NCBI GenBank assembly: GCA_023144075.1
Contig: JAGLGJ010000018.1
Coordinates: 1-11,843 of the forward strand
Reading direction: 5' to 3'
Length of the DNA: 11,843 bases
From: Candidatus Bathyarchaeota archaeon
GTDB taxonomy: Archaea; Thermoproteota; Bathyarchaeia; 40CM-2-53-6; RBG-13-38-9
The notes under the pieces are model-generated. The model saw nothing but the letters and a program-made list of their open reading frames with translations. It had not been told where the DNA came from and did no database searches. Shown here in pieces: positions 1 to 5,695 of this stretch (positions are counted from its first letter, which is position 1; each line of letters starts with the position of its first letter). The position numbers and the translations under genes are program-made.

Positions 1-56
1 TTATTCATTTGCTGGAGCAGTTTAACAACCTCATTTGAGAATTCCTCGCTTGCCAT
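1..56 (-). CDS. Unidentified protein, N-terminal 18 residues only
   Basis: An ATG at 56-54 opens a leftward frame that leaves the window without a stop. The visible residues are MASEEFSNEVVKLLQQMN, a polar, probably helical start with no signal peptide. An SD-like GTGATG lies about 15 bases upstream. The gene diverges from the secreted-protein gene at 283, and the two appear to share a palindromic control region at 155-176. Too little is visible to assign a function. Confidence 0.5.
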   Translation of the reverse strand, partial: MASEEFSNEVVKLLQQMN

Positions 57-121
57 GATCAATATTCACATCACAGTCCTATTGGATGTCTACGGACTTT
101 TTCTAAAAGCGTTATGTTGTG

Positions 122-131
122 CTACATGTAG
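122..131. promoter_or_regulatory. 10-bp perfect palindrome CTACATGTAG
   Basis: A perfect dyad lies between the start of the leftward gene at 56 and the TATA-containing palindrome at 155-176. It would fall near the leftward transcription start. An operator role is inference; a 10-bp palindrome can occur by chance in AT-rich DNA. Confidence 0.3.
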
Positions 132-154
132 ACGATAGTCTTGTAAATATGTGC

Positions 155-176
155 AACATATAAACACTTATATGTT
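155..176. promoter_or_regulatory. Divergent TATA boxes in a perfect inverted repeat
   Basis: Arms AACATATAA (155-163) and TTATATGTT (168-176) are exact 9-bp reverse complements around a 4-base ACAC spacer. Each arm contains an archaeal TATA-like core. One would serve the leftward gene at 56, the other the rightward gene at 283. With initiation about 25 bases from each TATA, both transcripts would have leaders of roughly 70-85 bases. The symmetry also suits a dimeric repressor that shuts both promoters at once. The promoter role is inferred from position and sequence. Confidence 0.5.
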
Positions 177-282
177 TTGGATTATGAATTATCAAATTGC
201 CTGTAAGGGTAAAAGCAGACCAAAAAAGTCATTAGGCAAATATCATACGCTCTGAAATCATGAAAAAGAGGAAACTTTCCAG

Positions 283-1173
283 ATGTCTAAAAGAAAGGCT
301 ATTGCTGCTCTACTAATTGTGTTATTCATTCTCAATTTTCCAATACTAGCAATAAACCTAGATGTCGACGCATCTGTAAAAGATTCGAATAAGCCAAAAA
401 TTGAACAAACAAATCCCAACGGACGAACTGGTGATGTTGACGATGAGGATGAAGTTGTTGACGATGATAAAAAATCTAGAAAACCAAAAGTACATCCCAA
501 AAAATCATTCACAATTACCCTTTCATCAGATAAACCAACCTATGGTCAAGGCGAAATAGTCTATTTATCAGGATCAATAATCGACTCAGGAAAGACAACG
601 CCAACGAATGGTAGGGTTTCAATACAAGTACTCAATTCAAATGGCAGCACGATTCACATCGCCAGTAAAACTACTAATAGCTTTGGAGAGTATTCAGATA
701 ATTTCACATTGACAGACGAAGCTACTAGCGGAACTTACACAGTTTTCGTTACTTTATCTCTATTAGCATACCAAGACAGCTACAATCATGCGACTTTTAC
801 AATCGGAGATAGCCTCACACCAAGCATAAGGATTTCATCACTATATGTTACAGATCAATCAGGAGAGAACCGATCTAGTTTCAATCCAGGTGAGACCGTT
901 ATAGTCAGGGTAGTAGTTCAAAATGGTGGAGCCGAACTAGAAAAAGGTATGATTTGGATTGAAGTGAGTACTCCTAATGGAGTTCCTATTCCTCCAGTTT
1001 TTGTGGAAACAAAAATAAAGAGAGGAGAGATGATTACAGTTGGAGTGAGTACTCCACTTTCAGATGACGCTAATTTAGGACAATATACAGCTAATAGTTA
1101 TGTCTCCAACAAGATGATCTCTCAAGGGGGCAAATTTCTAACAAAATCAAAAACTATTTTCGAGCTTTATTGA
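283..1173 (+). CDS. Secreted Ig-like / CARDB-like surface protein
   Basis: This 296-residue protein starts with a signal peptide: a basic SKRK, then a hydrophobic stretch to about residue 23 (cleavage near LAINL). A strongly acidic block around residues 50-60 (DVDDEDEVVDDD) passes directly into a basic block (KKSRKPKVHPKK). Residues about 69-173 form a beta-sandwich of macroglobulin/bacterial Ig type, with the typical DKPTYGQGE opening and a GTYTV strand. Residues about 180-296 resemble CARDB-type adhesion domains (FNPGETVIVRVVVQNGG). There is no C-terminal membrane anchor, so it is probably released or held by other wall components. The ATG follows GAGG by about 10 bases. Function beyond extracellular binding or structure is unknown; the domain names come from sequence feel, not a search. 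Confidence 0.75.
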   Translation: MSKRKAIAALLIVLFILNFPILAINLDVDASVKDSNKPKIEQTNPNGRTGDVDDEDEVVDDDKKSRKPKVHPKKSFTITLSSDKPTYGQGEIVYLSGSIIDSGKTTPTNGRVSIQVLNSNGSTIHIASKTTNSFGEYSDNFTLTDEATSGTYTVFVTLSLLAYQDSYNHATFTIGDSLTPSIRISSLYVTDQSGENRSSFNPGETVIVRVVVQNGGAELEKGMIWIEVSTPNGVPIPPVFVETKIKRGEMITVGVSTPLSDDANLGQYTANSYVSNKMISQGGKFLTKSKTIFELY

Positions 1174-1225
1174 TATTATTAAGAACAATTTATTAAAATA
1201 ATCTTTCATTAACGTCATTACGAGA

Positions 1226-1232
1226 TTTTTTT
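1226..1232 (+). terminator. T7 tract, probable archaeal terminator
   Basis: Seven consecutive T residues lie 53 bases after the stop of the secreted-protein gene, just before the convergent flavoprotein gene ends at 1238. Archaeal RNA polymerase terminates at T-rich tracts without needing a hairpin. Confidence 0.4.
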
Positions 1233-1237
1233 ATCAT

Positions 1238-2128
1238 CTATTTAGTTTTACGCGCGTACTTTGCTGCATTTAGACCGGTGACACAGCCTTCACCTACGGC
1301 TTTGGGAACTTGAAATGGTGGTCCGCATACGTCACCGGCAGCAAAGAGTCCTGGAATATTTGTTTCTTGCTCTTTATCCGTCATTATATAGCCTTGGTCA
1401 TTCAATATTACCCCTAAAATTGATGCAAGTTCGATTGCACCTTTTTGACCCAATTCAATGAATACACCAGATATGTTAATCGAAGTTTCATCCGATAGCG
1501 CGATTCTTTCAACCTTTTCATTCCCTTGTATCTCCTTAATTTTACCTTTGACAAGTTGTATCTCAGAGGCTTCGATTTGACTACTGAGACGTCCATCAAC
1601 CTCTAATTTTTCCGATATGAGATAGACTTTGTGGGCGTAAGCTGTTAAGAGAAGAGCTCCACTCGCGGCAGCAGAACCATCGCCAACTACGGCAACTGTC
1701 ATTCCTTTGAAGAAGTTTGCATCACAATCAGCACAATAGCTCACGCCTCTTCCAAGGAATTGTTTTTCGCCTTTAACTCCAAGTTTATTTCTCTTTATCC
1801 CAGTTGCGAGAATCAAAGATTTCGAAATTATCTCTTTACCAGAATCAGTATATACTTTGAATTTGCCATCAATATTTTCTATTTTGAGGATTTCTTCTTC
1901 GATTATCTCTGCGCCAAATCTTTTTGCTTGTTTGACACCACTCTCTAAGAAATCAGGTCCTTGATGTGTCTCATCCATACAGCAGTAGTTCTCAATGTGA
2001 GCCCATTTCAGACTGCTGAGTTTTGTCTTACCTATCACAATTGTTTTTGATTTACTACGTGAAGAATGAATTGCTGCTTGTAATCCTGCAGGGCCAGCTC
2101 CAATTATTAGAACATCTGTAGTAATCAT
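1238..2128 (-). CDS. Thioredoxin reductase-like FAD-dependent disulfide oxidoreductase
   Basis: The 296 residues match the usual length of low-molecular-weight thioredoxin reductase. The FAD-binding GAGPAG is at residues 10-15. The redox motif CADC is at 132-135 in the expected place (canonical CATC/CAVC). The second Rossmann fold begins with GDGSAAASG at 149-157, and the terminal FAD motif GLFAAGDV is intact. The family passes electrons from NADPH through FAD to the CxxC pair and on to thioredoxin. Here the HRRxxxR motif that grips the NADPH 2'-phosphate is missing; the equivalent stretch reads LISEKLEVDGR. The donor may therefore be NADH or something else. An extra CC pair sits at residues 49-50. 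The gene stands alone between a convergent and a divergent neighbour, with an inverted repeat upstream at 2176-2197. The fold is certain, the exact substrate is not. Confidence 0.88.
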   Translation of the reverse strand: MITTDVLIIGAGPAGLQAAIHSSRSKSKTIVIGKTKLSSLKWAHIENYCCMDETHQGPDFLESGVKQAKRFGAEIIEEEILKIENIDGKFKVYTDSGKEIISKSLILATGIKRNKLGVKGEKQFLGRGVSYCADCDANFFKGMTVAVVGDGSAAASGALLLTAYAHKVYLISEKLEVDGRLSSQIEASEIQLVKGKIKEIQGNEKVERIALSDETSINISGVFIELGQKGAIELASILGVILNDQGYIMTDKEQETNIPGLFAAGDVCGPPFQVPKAVGEGCVTGLNAAKYARKTK

Positions 2129-2175
2129 AATTTACTCAGCGTATAGACTAATACTTCAATTCTTTGGCAATAAAG

Positions 2176-2197
2176 CTTCAAATATTAATCTTTGAAG
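2176..2197. promoter_or_regulatory. Inverted repeat CTTCAAA-N8-TTTGAAG upstream of the flavoprotein gene
   Basis: Perfect 7-bp arms at 2176-2182 and 2191-2197 flank TATTAATC. Read leftward, the spacer and arm give an AT-rich TATA-like element about 50-60 bases from the flavoprotein start at 2128. A repressor bound here would cover the promoter. This is inference from symmetry and position only. Confidence 0.35.
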
Positions 2198-2424
2198 ACC
2201 TGAAAAGAGTGATTAGTATTGATCATATTATATGTTCAATAATCATTCAATTGTTAATAGATTAGCTTATCCAAAGAGTAGTAGACTTTATTCGCCTATC
2301 CAACGAAGTTATTTAAGCATAGTAATAGAGAATTAGTTACACATCAAAGAAGAGGTAATGATCAAAAAGATTGTTTGACGCTTCAACTTTCAAGATCTAA
2401 AAGAAAGTCTTACAGGGATTTCTT

Positions 2425-3159
2425 ATGAAGAAAAATGCCAGCTTGTTTTCAAAAATTAGATTGAAATTTGGCCAATCAAGAAAAGAAGTAACCTCTCTCA
2501 CGGGATCGCTAAGAGAGACTTTCTCAGGTGAAATCGAGACCATAAGAAGTCTATTGGCTAGACATCCATTCTTTAGTGTAGGACTTGCGTTTATAATCGG
2601 ACTAGTTTTTGGAGGTATTTTGCAGGCTAGAGTGTCACAATTTACTATTCTATCATTACTAGGAGGTTTCCCACTTGCTATTGTTTATGGGCACTCTCAA
2701 GGAATCCCAACAGTATTGTCAATGTTCTCAGTAATAGCGATAGATGGTTTTGTATCTTATGCATTGTTGAAACTTATGCGTATATTAGATGAATCTCCAA
2801 GAATACAACCCTATCTAGATAAAATCAAGGTTAGGTACGGTGGTAGTTCTAATCTTTTTATGACATATTCCGGGAGACTTGGAGTACAAGGTGCTTTGGC
2901 TGTCTGTACATTTCTCATAGGATGGTGGATAGCAGTAATAATCGCATATTTGATGGATCTCGATACCAAAACAGCTATGGTTGGTATATTCACAGGCCTA
3001 TTGGCTGGTGGTCTATTATCGTGGAGTATCTATGAGGGATTTGTTAGACTCATTCCAGATCCGGCAATTGTTGTTTTAATATTTCTTATAGCATTTTTAT
3101 TAGCTGGATTTGTTGTTGGTCGACTTTTCAAAAGAATTGGAAAAGAGCCTGCACACTGA
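2425..3159 (+). CDS. Integral membrane protein, possibly of the small multidrug export (COG2426-like) family
   Basis: This 244-residue protein has a basic, polar cytoplasmic N-terminus of about 45 residues, then hydrophobic segments at roughly 50-68, 73-95, 98-118, 157-175, 185-203 and 215-235, ending in a basic tail (GRLFKRIGK). The pattern LGGFPLAIVYGHSQGIP followed later by RYGG, GWWIAVIIAYLMDLD and GIFTGLLAGG resembles the Sm_multidrug_ex family, a poorly characterised group of putative exporters. The family's PGTGAWTG-type motif is not clearly kept. AGGGAT precedes the ATG by about 6 bases. Family assignment rests on remembered pattern and is moderate; transported substrate is unknown. 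Confidence 0.65.
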   Translation: MKKNASLFSKIRLKFGQSRKEVTSLTGSLRETFSGEIETIRSLLARHPFFSVGLAFIIGLVFGGILQARVSQFTILSLLGGFPLAIVYGHSQGIPTVLSMFSVIAIDGFVSYALLKLMRILDESPRIQPYLDKIKVRYGGSSNLFMTYSGRLGVQGALAVCTFLIGWWIAVIIAYLMDLDTKTAMVGIFTGLLAGGLLSWSIYEGFVRLIPDPAIVVLIFLIAFLLAGFVVGRLFKRIGKEPAH

Positions 3160-3196
3160 TTTCTGTTTGGTAGCGGGGGGTAGATTCGAACTACCG

Positions 3197-3219
3197 GTTG
3201 AGCCCGATTTTTATCGAGT
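3197..3219 (-). other. Non-canonical tRNA intron 3 (variable loop, 23 bases)
   Basis: A textbook BHB: central helix TGAG/CTCA with four Watson-Crick pairs, bulges ATA and ACC, and an inner hairpin CTCGAT-AAAA-ATCGGG. Cleavage after the second base of each bulge restores the five-base variable loop AGATC between anticodon stem and T stem. Confidence 0.88.
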
Positions 3220-3229
3220 ATCTCAGGGT

Positions 3230-3247
3230 TTCTCCGGTCTTTATTCA
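3230..3247 (-). other. Canonical-position tRNA intron 2 (37/38, 18 bases)
   Basis: The intron follows CTCATA and precedes A38. The 3' bulge AAA and a short central helix CTC/GAG are visible, but the fourth pair is A opposite G and there is no clear inner helix. It is a relaxed splice motif, much like the 18-base intron at the same position in tRNA-Ile at 9137-9154. Confidence 0.8.
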
Positions 3248-3272
3248 TATGAGCCCTGCGGGTTAAACCTGG

Positions 3273-3296
3273 TTAGGCTTCTTCATTACGAAGAAA
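3273..3296 (-). other. Non-canonical tRNA intron 1 (D-loop, 24 bases)
   Basis: The intron splits the D-loop between A14-G15 and C16. It forms a BHB: central helix GGGT with GCCT (two wobble pairs), three-base bulges AGT and AAC, and an inner hairpin TTCTTC-GTAAT-GAAGAA. Cutting after the second base of each bulge gives the exact D-loop AGCCAGGTTTA expected of archaeal initiator tRNA. Confidence 0.85.
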
Positions 3297-3423
3297 CTAC
3301 CCCACCCCGCTACCCTGCACTTGGGAATAATGAAAATAAATGTGTTGCCCTTCTAAATCTAGAGTATCTAAATCAGATTTCAAGAGTCTGTATAAGTTAA
3401 TAGTTCGGCCATTAATTAGTAAC

Positions 3424-3431
3424 ACTTATAA
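3424..3431 (+). promoter_or_regulatory. TATA-like element CTTATAAG for the TRAM gene
   Basis: The element lies 118 bases before the TRAM start. Initiation about 25 bases downstream would give a leader of about 95 bases that contains an unusually GC-rich middle and two copies of GGTCTATA (3460-3467 and 3486-3493). A second TATA-like site (TTCTTATAAC, about 3511-3520) lies so close to the start that its transcript would be nearly leaderless. Confidence 0.4.
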
Positions 3432-3534
3432 GATGTGTACTTTTGTCTGCTCGTAAGCTGGTCTATAGGAGATGGAGGCGGGGCCGGTCTATACGGTTTA
3501 CTGTTACTTGTTCTTATAACTGGCAAAAGTTGAA

Positions 3535-3542
3535 GAGGTGAT
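3535..3542 (+). promoter_or_regulatory. Strong ribosome binding site GAGGTGAT
   Basis: Eight bases match the complement of the archaeal 16S 3' end (AUCACCUCC) and sit six bases before the ATG at 3549. It is the best SD match seen in the window, fitting a highly translated small protein. Confidence 0.8.
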
Positions 3543-3548
3543 ACTGTT

Positions 3549-3743
3549 ATGGCTTCTTTTGAAAAGCCTGTTGAGGAAGGGAAGGAATACGAAGTTGAGA
3601 TCGAAGACCTCAGCAGACGTGGAGATGGACTTGCAAAGATAGAAGGCTTTATAGTTTTCATTCCAGGTACGAAGCCAGGTGACCGTGTTAATATACGAGT
3701 TACCCAAGTCCGAGACCGATTTGCAGTTGCAGAAAAGATTTAG
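3549..3743 (+). CDS. Stand-alone TRAM-domain RNA-binding protein
   Basis: The protein is 64 residues long and almost wholly a single TRAM domain (about residues 8-64), a small beta-barrel that binds RNA. Diagnostic pieces are EVEIEDLSRRGDGLAKIEGFIVFIPG and the GDRVNIRVTQV strand with RFAVAE. In archaea such single-TRAM proteins are abundant, and some act as RNA chaperones, notably in cold-adapted methanogens. The start is set by a strong Shine-Dalgarno GAGGTGAT at 3535-3542, six bases before the ATG. The gene is probably transcribed alone from 3424. Specific RNA targets cannot be read from the sequence. Confidence 0.92.
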   Translation: MASFEKPVEEGKEYEVEIEDLSRRGDGLAKIEGFIVFIPGTKPGDRVNIRVTQVRDRFAVAEKI

Positions 3744-3787
3744 AAATTTTCGAAATCGGATAGTTTAATCTCTCCTTATTTTCTTTA

Positions 3788-3796
3788 TTTTTATAC
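3788..3796 (+). promoter_or_regulatory. TATA-like element upstream of the small ORF and tiaS
   Basis: TTTTTATAC would place initiation near 3815-3822, just ahead of the ATG at 3826. The transcript would then carry the small ORF with almost no leader, followed by tiaS. Confidence 0.4.
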
Positions 3797-3825
3797 GACA
3801 TCATTTGAGCAATGAAACATCAGAT

Positions 3826-3948
3826 ATGGGCATGTTTCCATCTCTTGGAATTGGAGAAAACGTAAGAAAATGTACAGATAAAATTATTCAAAACTTTCAG
3901 AGGCTATTCAATTTAGAACGTAGTGAAAAAAGAATTCCCAAGTGGTAA
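3826..3948 (+). CDS. Possible small protein of 40 residues upstream of tiaS
   Basis: The frame begins MGMFPSLGIGENVRKC and ends RSEKRIPKW; a TTG at 3805 would add seven residues (start SNETSD). Composition is protein-like: mixed charges and an amphipathic middle (KIIQNFQRLF). Its TAA at 3946-3948 lies two bases before the proposed TTG start of tiaS, an arrangement typical of translational coupling. The TATA-like element at 3788 puts the ATG near the 5' end of the transcript. No SD is evident and I recognise no family. It could instead be non-coding leader. Confidence 0.4.
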   Translation: MGMFPSLGIGENVRKCTDKIIQNFQRLFNLERSEKRIPKW

Positions 3949-3950
3949 TA

Positions 3951-5234
3951 TTGTTAACCGTTCGGATCGGCATTGATGATACCGACTCTAATGAGGGGAT
4001 GTGTACTACCTACATTGGCGCAGTAATATGTGATAAGCTAAAAGATCAAGGGTTTAATCTAACCCCCTATCCAAAACTAGTAAGATTGAATCCAAACTGG
4101 CCTTTGAAGACTAGAGGTAATTGTGCTATTTCCATAGAGGTAACATACAATCCCTCAACATTTAGAGAGCTGAAAGAAATTGTATTGAAAACTGTGGAGC
4201 AGCTTGCTGAACTCAAACATGCCTCAACAAATCCTGGAGTAGTCTTCTATTTAGGCAAATCGATACCTAGTGAGTTACAAAAATTCTCGAGGAAAGTCAT
4301 TCAAGGGATTGTAAGAATAGAAGATGCAGAGAGACTTGCTAAAAAAATAGGTGCGGAGTATCACAAATTCAAACTTGGTAGAGGAATCATTGGTGCATTA
4401 GCCGCTATTGGCGAGAGTTTCGAGTTAGACTCAACATACGAATTACTTGCATACAGAAAAAAAAGTTACAGAGGTACAAAGAGAAACATAGATATCAATA
4501 GCGTTATCGAAATGGATAGAAAAACATACCCAAGAACATTCGATAATATAGATCCCAACACAGGGGAGAACCGAATTACTCCTCATACACCTTGTCCAAT
4601 TCTTTTTGGTATTCGATCCCAAGACCCTGAATCAACTTTAGAAGCATTAAGCATAATCAAATCAAATGAACCAATCGAGAGATTAATTATCTATAAAACT
4701 AATCAAGCAACTGATGCACACCTGATATCCACTAAAATTAAAGATCTAAAACCACTTAACTCAGCAATAATAAGCGGGAAAGTATCCGAGACACCTAGAA
4801 TAATCATTGGGGGACATATAATATTCTCATTGAGTGACAGTACTGGAGAGATCAATTGTGCTGCTTATGAACCGACAAGAGAATTCAGAAAAATAATAGT
4901 TAACCTAAAGATCGGAGATCGTGTAAAAGTCTATGGAGCAGTAAAAAAGAAGAAAAATATTCCCTTGACTCTCAATCTAGAAAAAATTGAGGTCCAAAAT
5001 CTGGCCGAGATTTATATGAAAAAAAATCCAATTTGTATGAATTGTAGTAAAAGAGCAAAATCCAAAGGTAAAGGTCAAGGTTACCGATGTGAGAAATGTG
5101 GAAAGGTCTTTCCTCCCGGAAGCGAGAAATATGTAAGAAAATCAAGAGATCTCAGAATAGGTTCGTATGAAGTACCGCCTAGAGCAAGAAGACATTTGGC
5201 TAAACCTCTGATTCGCATATCACCATCTAAATAA
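3951..5234 (+). CDS. tiaS: TiaS, tRNA(Ile2) 2-agmatinylcytidine synthetase
   Basis: TiaS uses ATP and agmatine to change C34 of tRNA-Ile(CAU) to agmatidine, so that it reads AUA and not AUG. The N-terminus VRIGIDDTDSNEGMCTTY is the family signature. Two alpha/beta catalytic domains follow (to about residue 270; includes KTRGNCA and GRGIIGALAAIGE). An OB fold at about 275-360 binds tRNA (IISGKVSETPRII, GDRVKVYGAV). A zinc ribbon follows (CMNCSK, then CEKCGK; four cysteines). The length of 427 fits the family. I chose TTG 3951 (LTVRIGIDD) because homologues begin immediately before the RIGIDDTDS stretch and a GTGGTAAT SD-like site precedes it; GTG 3942 is the alternative. The tRNA-Ile(GAT) in this window is not its substrate. 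Confidence 0.95.
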   Translation: MLTVRIGIDDTDSNEGMCTTYIGAVICDKLKDQGFNLTPYPKLVRLNPNWPLKTRGNCAISIEVTYNPSTFRELKEIVLKTVEQLAELKHASTNPGVVFYLGKSIPSELQKFSRKVIQGIVRIEDAERLAKKIGAEYHKFKLGRGIIGALAAIGESFELDSTYELLAYRKKSYRGTKRNIDINSVIEMDRKTYPRTFDNIDPNTGENRITPHTPCPILFGIRSQDPESTLEALSIIKSNEPIERLIIYKTNQATDAHLISTKIKDLKPLNSAIISGKVSETPRIIIGGHIIFSLSDSTGEINCAAYEPTREFRKIIVNLKIGDRVKVYGAVKKKKNIPLTLNLEKIEVQNLAEIYMKKNPICMNCSKRAKSKGKGQGYRCEKCGKVFPPGSEKYVRKSRDLRIGSYEVPPRARRHLAKPLIRISPSK

Positions 5235-5255
5235 CTATTTTCGATAATCAATTTG

Positions 5256-5276
5256 AATTATAGAATAACTATAATT
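5256..5276. terminator. Hairpin between convergent genes, possible two-way terminator
   Basis: Perfect 8-bp arms AATTATAG (5256-5263) and CTATAATT (5269-5276) surround AATAA. It sits in the 50-base gap between the ends of tiaS (5234) and the Lrp-type gene (5285). A TTATTTT stretch follows on the rightward strand and a T5 run precedes it on the leftward strand. The helix is all weak pairs apart from one G-C, so its role is uncertain. Confidence 0.4.
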
Positions 5277-5284
5277 AAAAATAA

Positions 5285-5527
5285 TTATTTTCCACTTATC
5301 ATGATCATAGTAAGCGTTGAACGAACTTTTTCAAGACGTCTTATTCTCGAAGTGACAATGTCCTTGATCTCTTCCATTGTCTCAGCTTCAACTTTTACAA
5401 TTATATCATAGACACCATAGACCACATATGACTCAACAATATGGGGTGTCTCCCTAAGTTGCTTAACTACTGCATCCTCATAGCCAATCTCAGTATTTAT
5501 CAGAACATATGACGTAGGCATAATCAT
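5285..5527 (-). CDS. Stand-alone Lrp/AsnC ligand-binding (RAM) domain protein
   Basis: The 80-residue protein is only the C-terminal effector half of an Lrp/AsnC regulator: beta-alpha-beta-beta-alpha-beta with AYVL-like opening (SYVLINTE), IVESYVVYGVYDIIVKVEAE and a C-terminal RRLEKVRSTLTMIM strand. There is no helix-turn-helix. Such single-domain proteins (SARD type) form ring or filament oligomers, bind amino acids, and can assemble with full-length Lrp proteins to modulate them. The start may be ATG 5527 or ATG 5521; AGGT just upstream favours the second by spacing. It diverges from nnr and has a TATATAG-like element about 45 bases upstream (CATATAGGG read leftward). No full-length Lrp partner lies in the window. 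Confidence 0.88.
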   Translation of the reverse strand: MIMPTSYVLINTEIGYEDAVVKQLRETPHIVESYVVYGVYDIIVKVEAETMEEIKDIVTSRIRRLEKVRSTLTMIMISGK

Positions 5528-5695
5528 ATACCTGTGGACGAGAATTCAATTCACTACACAAAAAGATTTCCCTATATGAATGAAACAACTACTTTATCTT
5601 GAAAGCCTTTGATTCAGCAAATGTTGTATAGGTTGAAATGTGATCTGTTTTAAGGTCTAAATCAGAGGTTTCCATGATATATTATGTGGAGGTTA

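Larger units (their letters stand above)
3168..3311 (-). tRNA. Initiator tRNA-Met (CAT) with three introns, CCA encoded
   Basis: Read leftward from 3311, the acceptor AGCGGGG pairs with CCCCGCT, followed by discriminator A (3171) and encoded CCA (3170-3168). Removing three introns (24, 18 and 23 bases) leaves a 79-base tRNA: D stem GGGT/ACCC, anticodon stem CAGGG/CCCTG, loop CTCATAA (anticodon CAT at 3251-3249), five-base variable loop AGATC, T stem GGTAG/CTACC and loop TTCGAAT. The A1-U72 pair and the three consecutive G-C pairs at the base of the anticodon loop are initiator hallmarks. The introns lie after positions 15, 37 and 47. A T-rich TATA-like element (TTTATTTT read leftward) lies about 25 bases upstream. 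The gene lies in the gap between two rightward protein genes. Confidence 0.95.

Noticed and set aside
195..242. TTGCCT...AGGCAA inverted repeat in the leader of the secreted-protein gene
   Set aside because: Only six pairs with a long spacer; expected by chance in a region this size.
2233..2337. 34-codon frame (MFNNHSIVNRL...) upstream of the membrane protein
   Set aside because: It spans the likely promoter of the next gene, has no SD, and has no recognisable pattern.
3110..3400. Rightward 96-codon open frame over the region after the membrane protein
   Set aside because: It lies across the antisense of the initiator tRNA gene and overlaps the membrane protein in another frame; no protein-like pattern or SD.
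3416..3661. Leftward open frame opposite the TRAM gene
   Set aside because: It is antisense to a well-supported TRAM domain with a strong SD; low-complexity PAPPPSP stretch only reflects the GC-rich leader.
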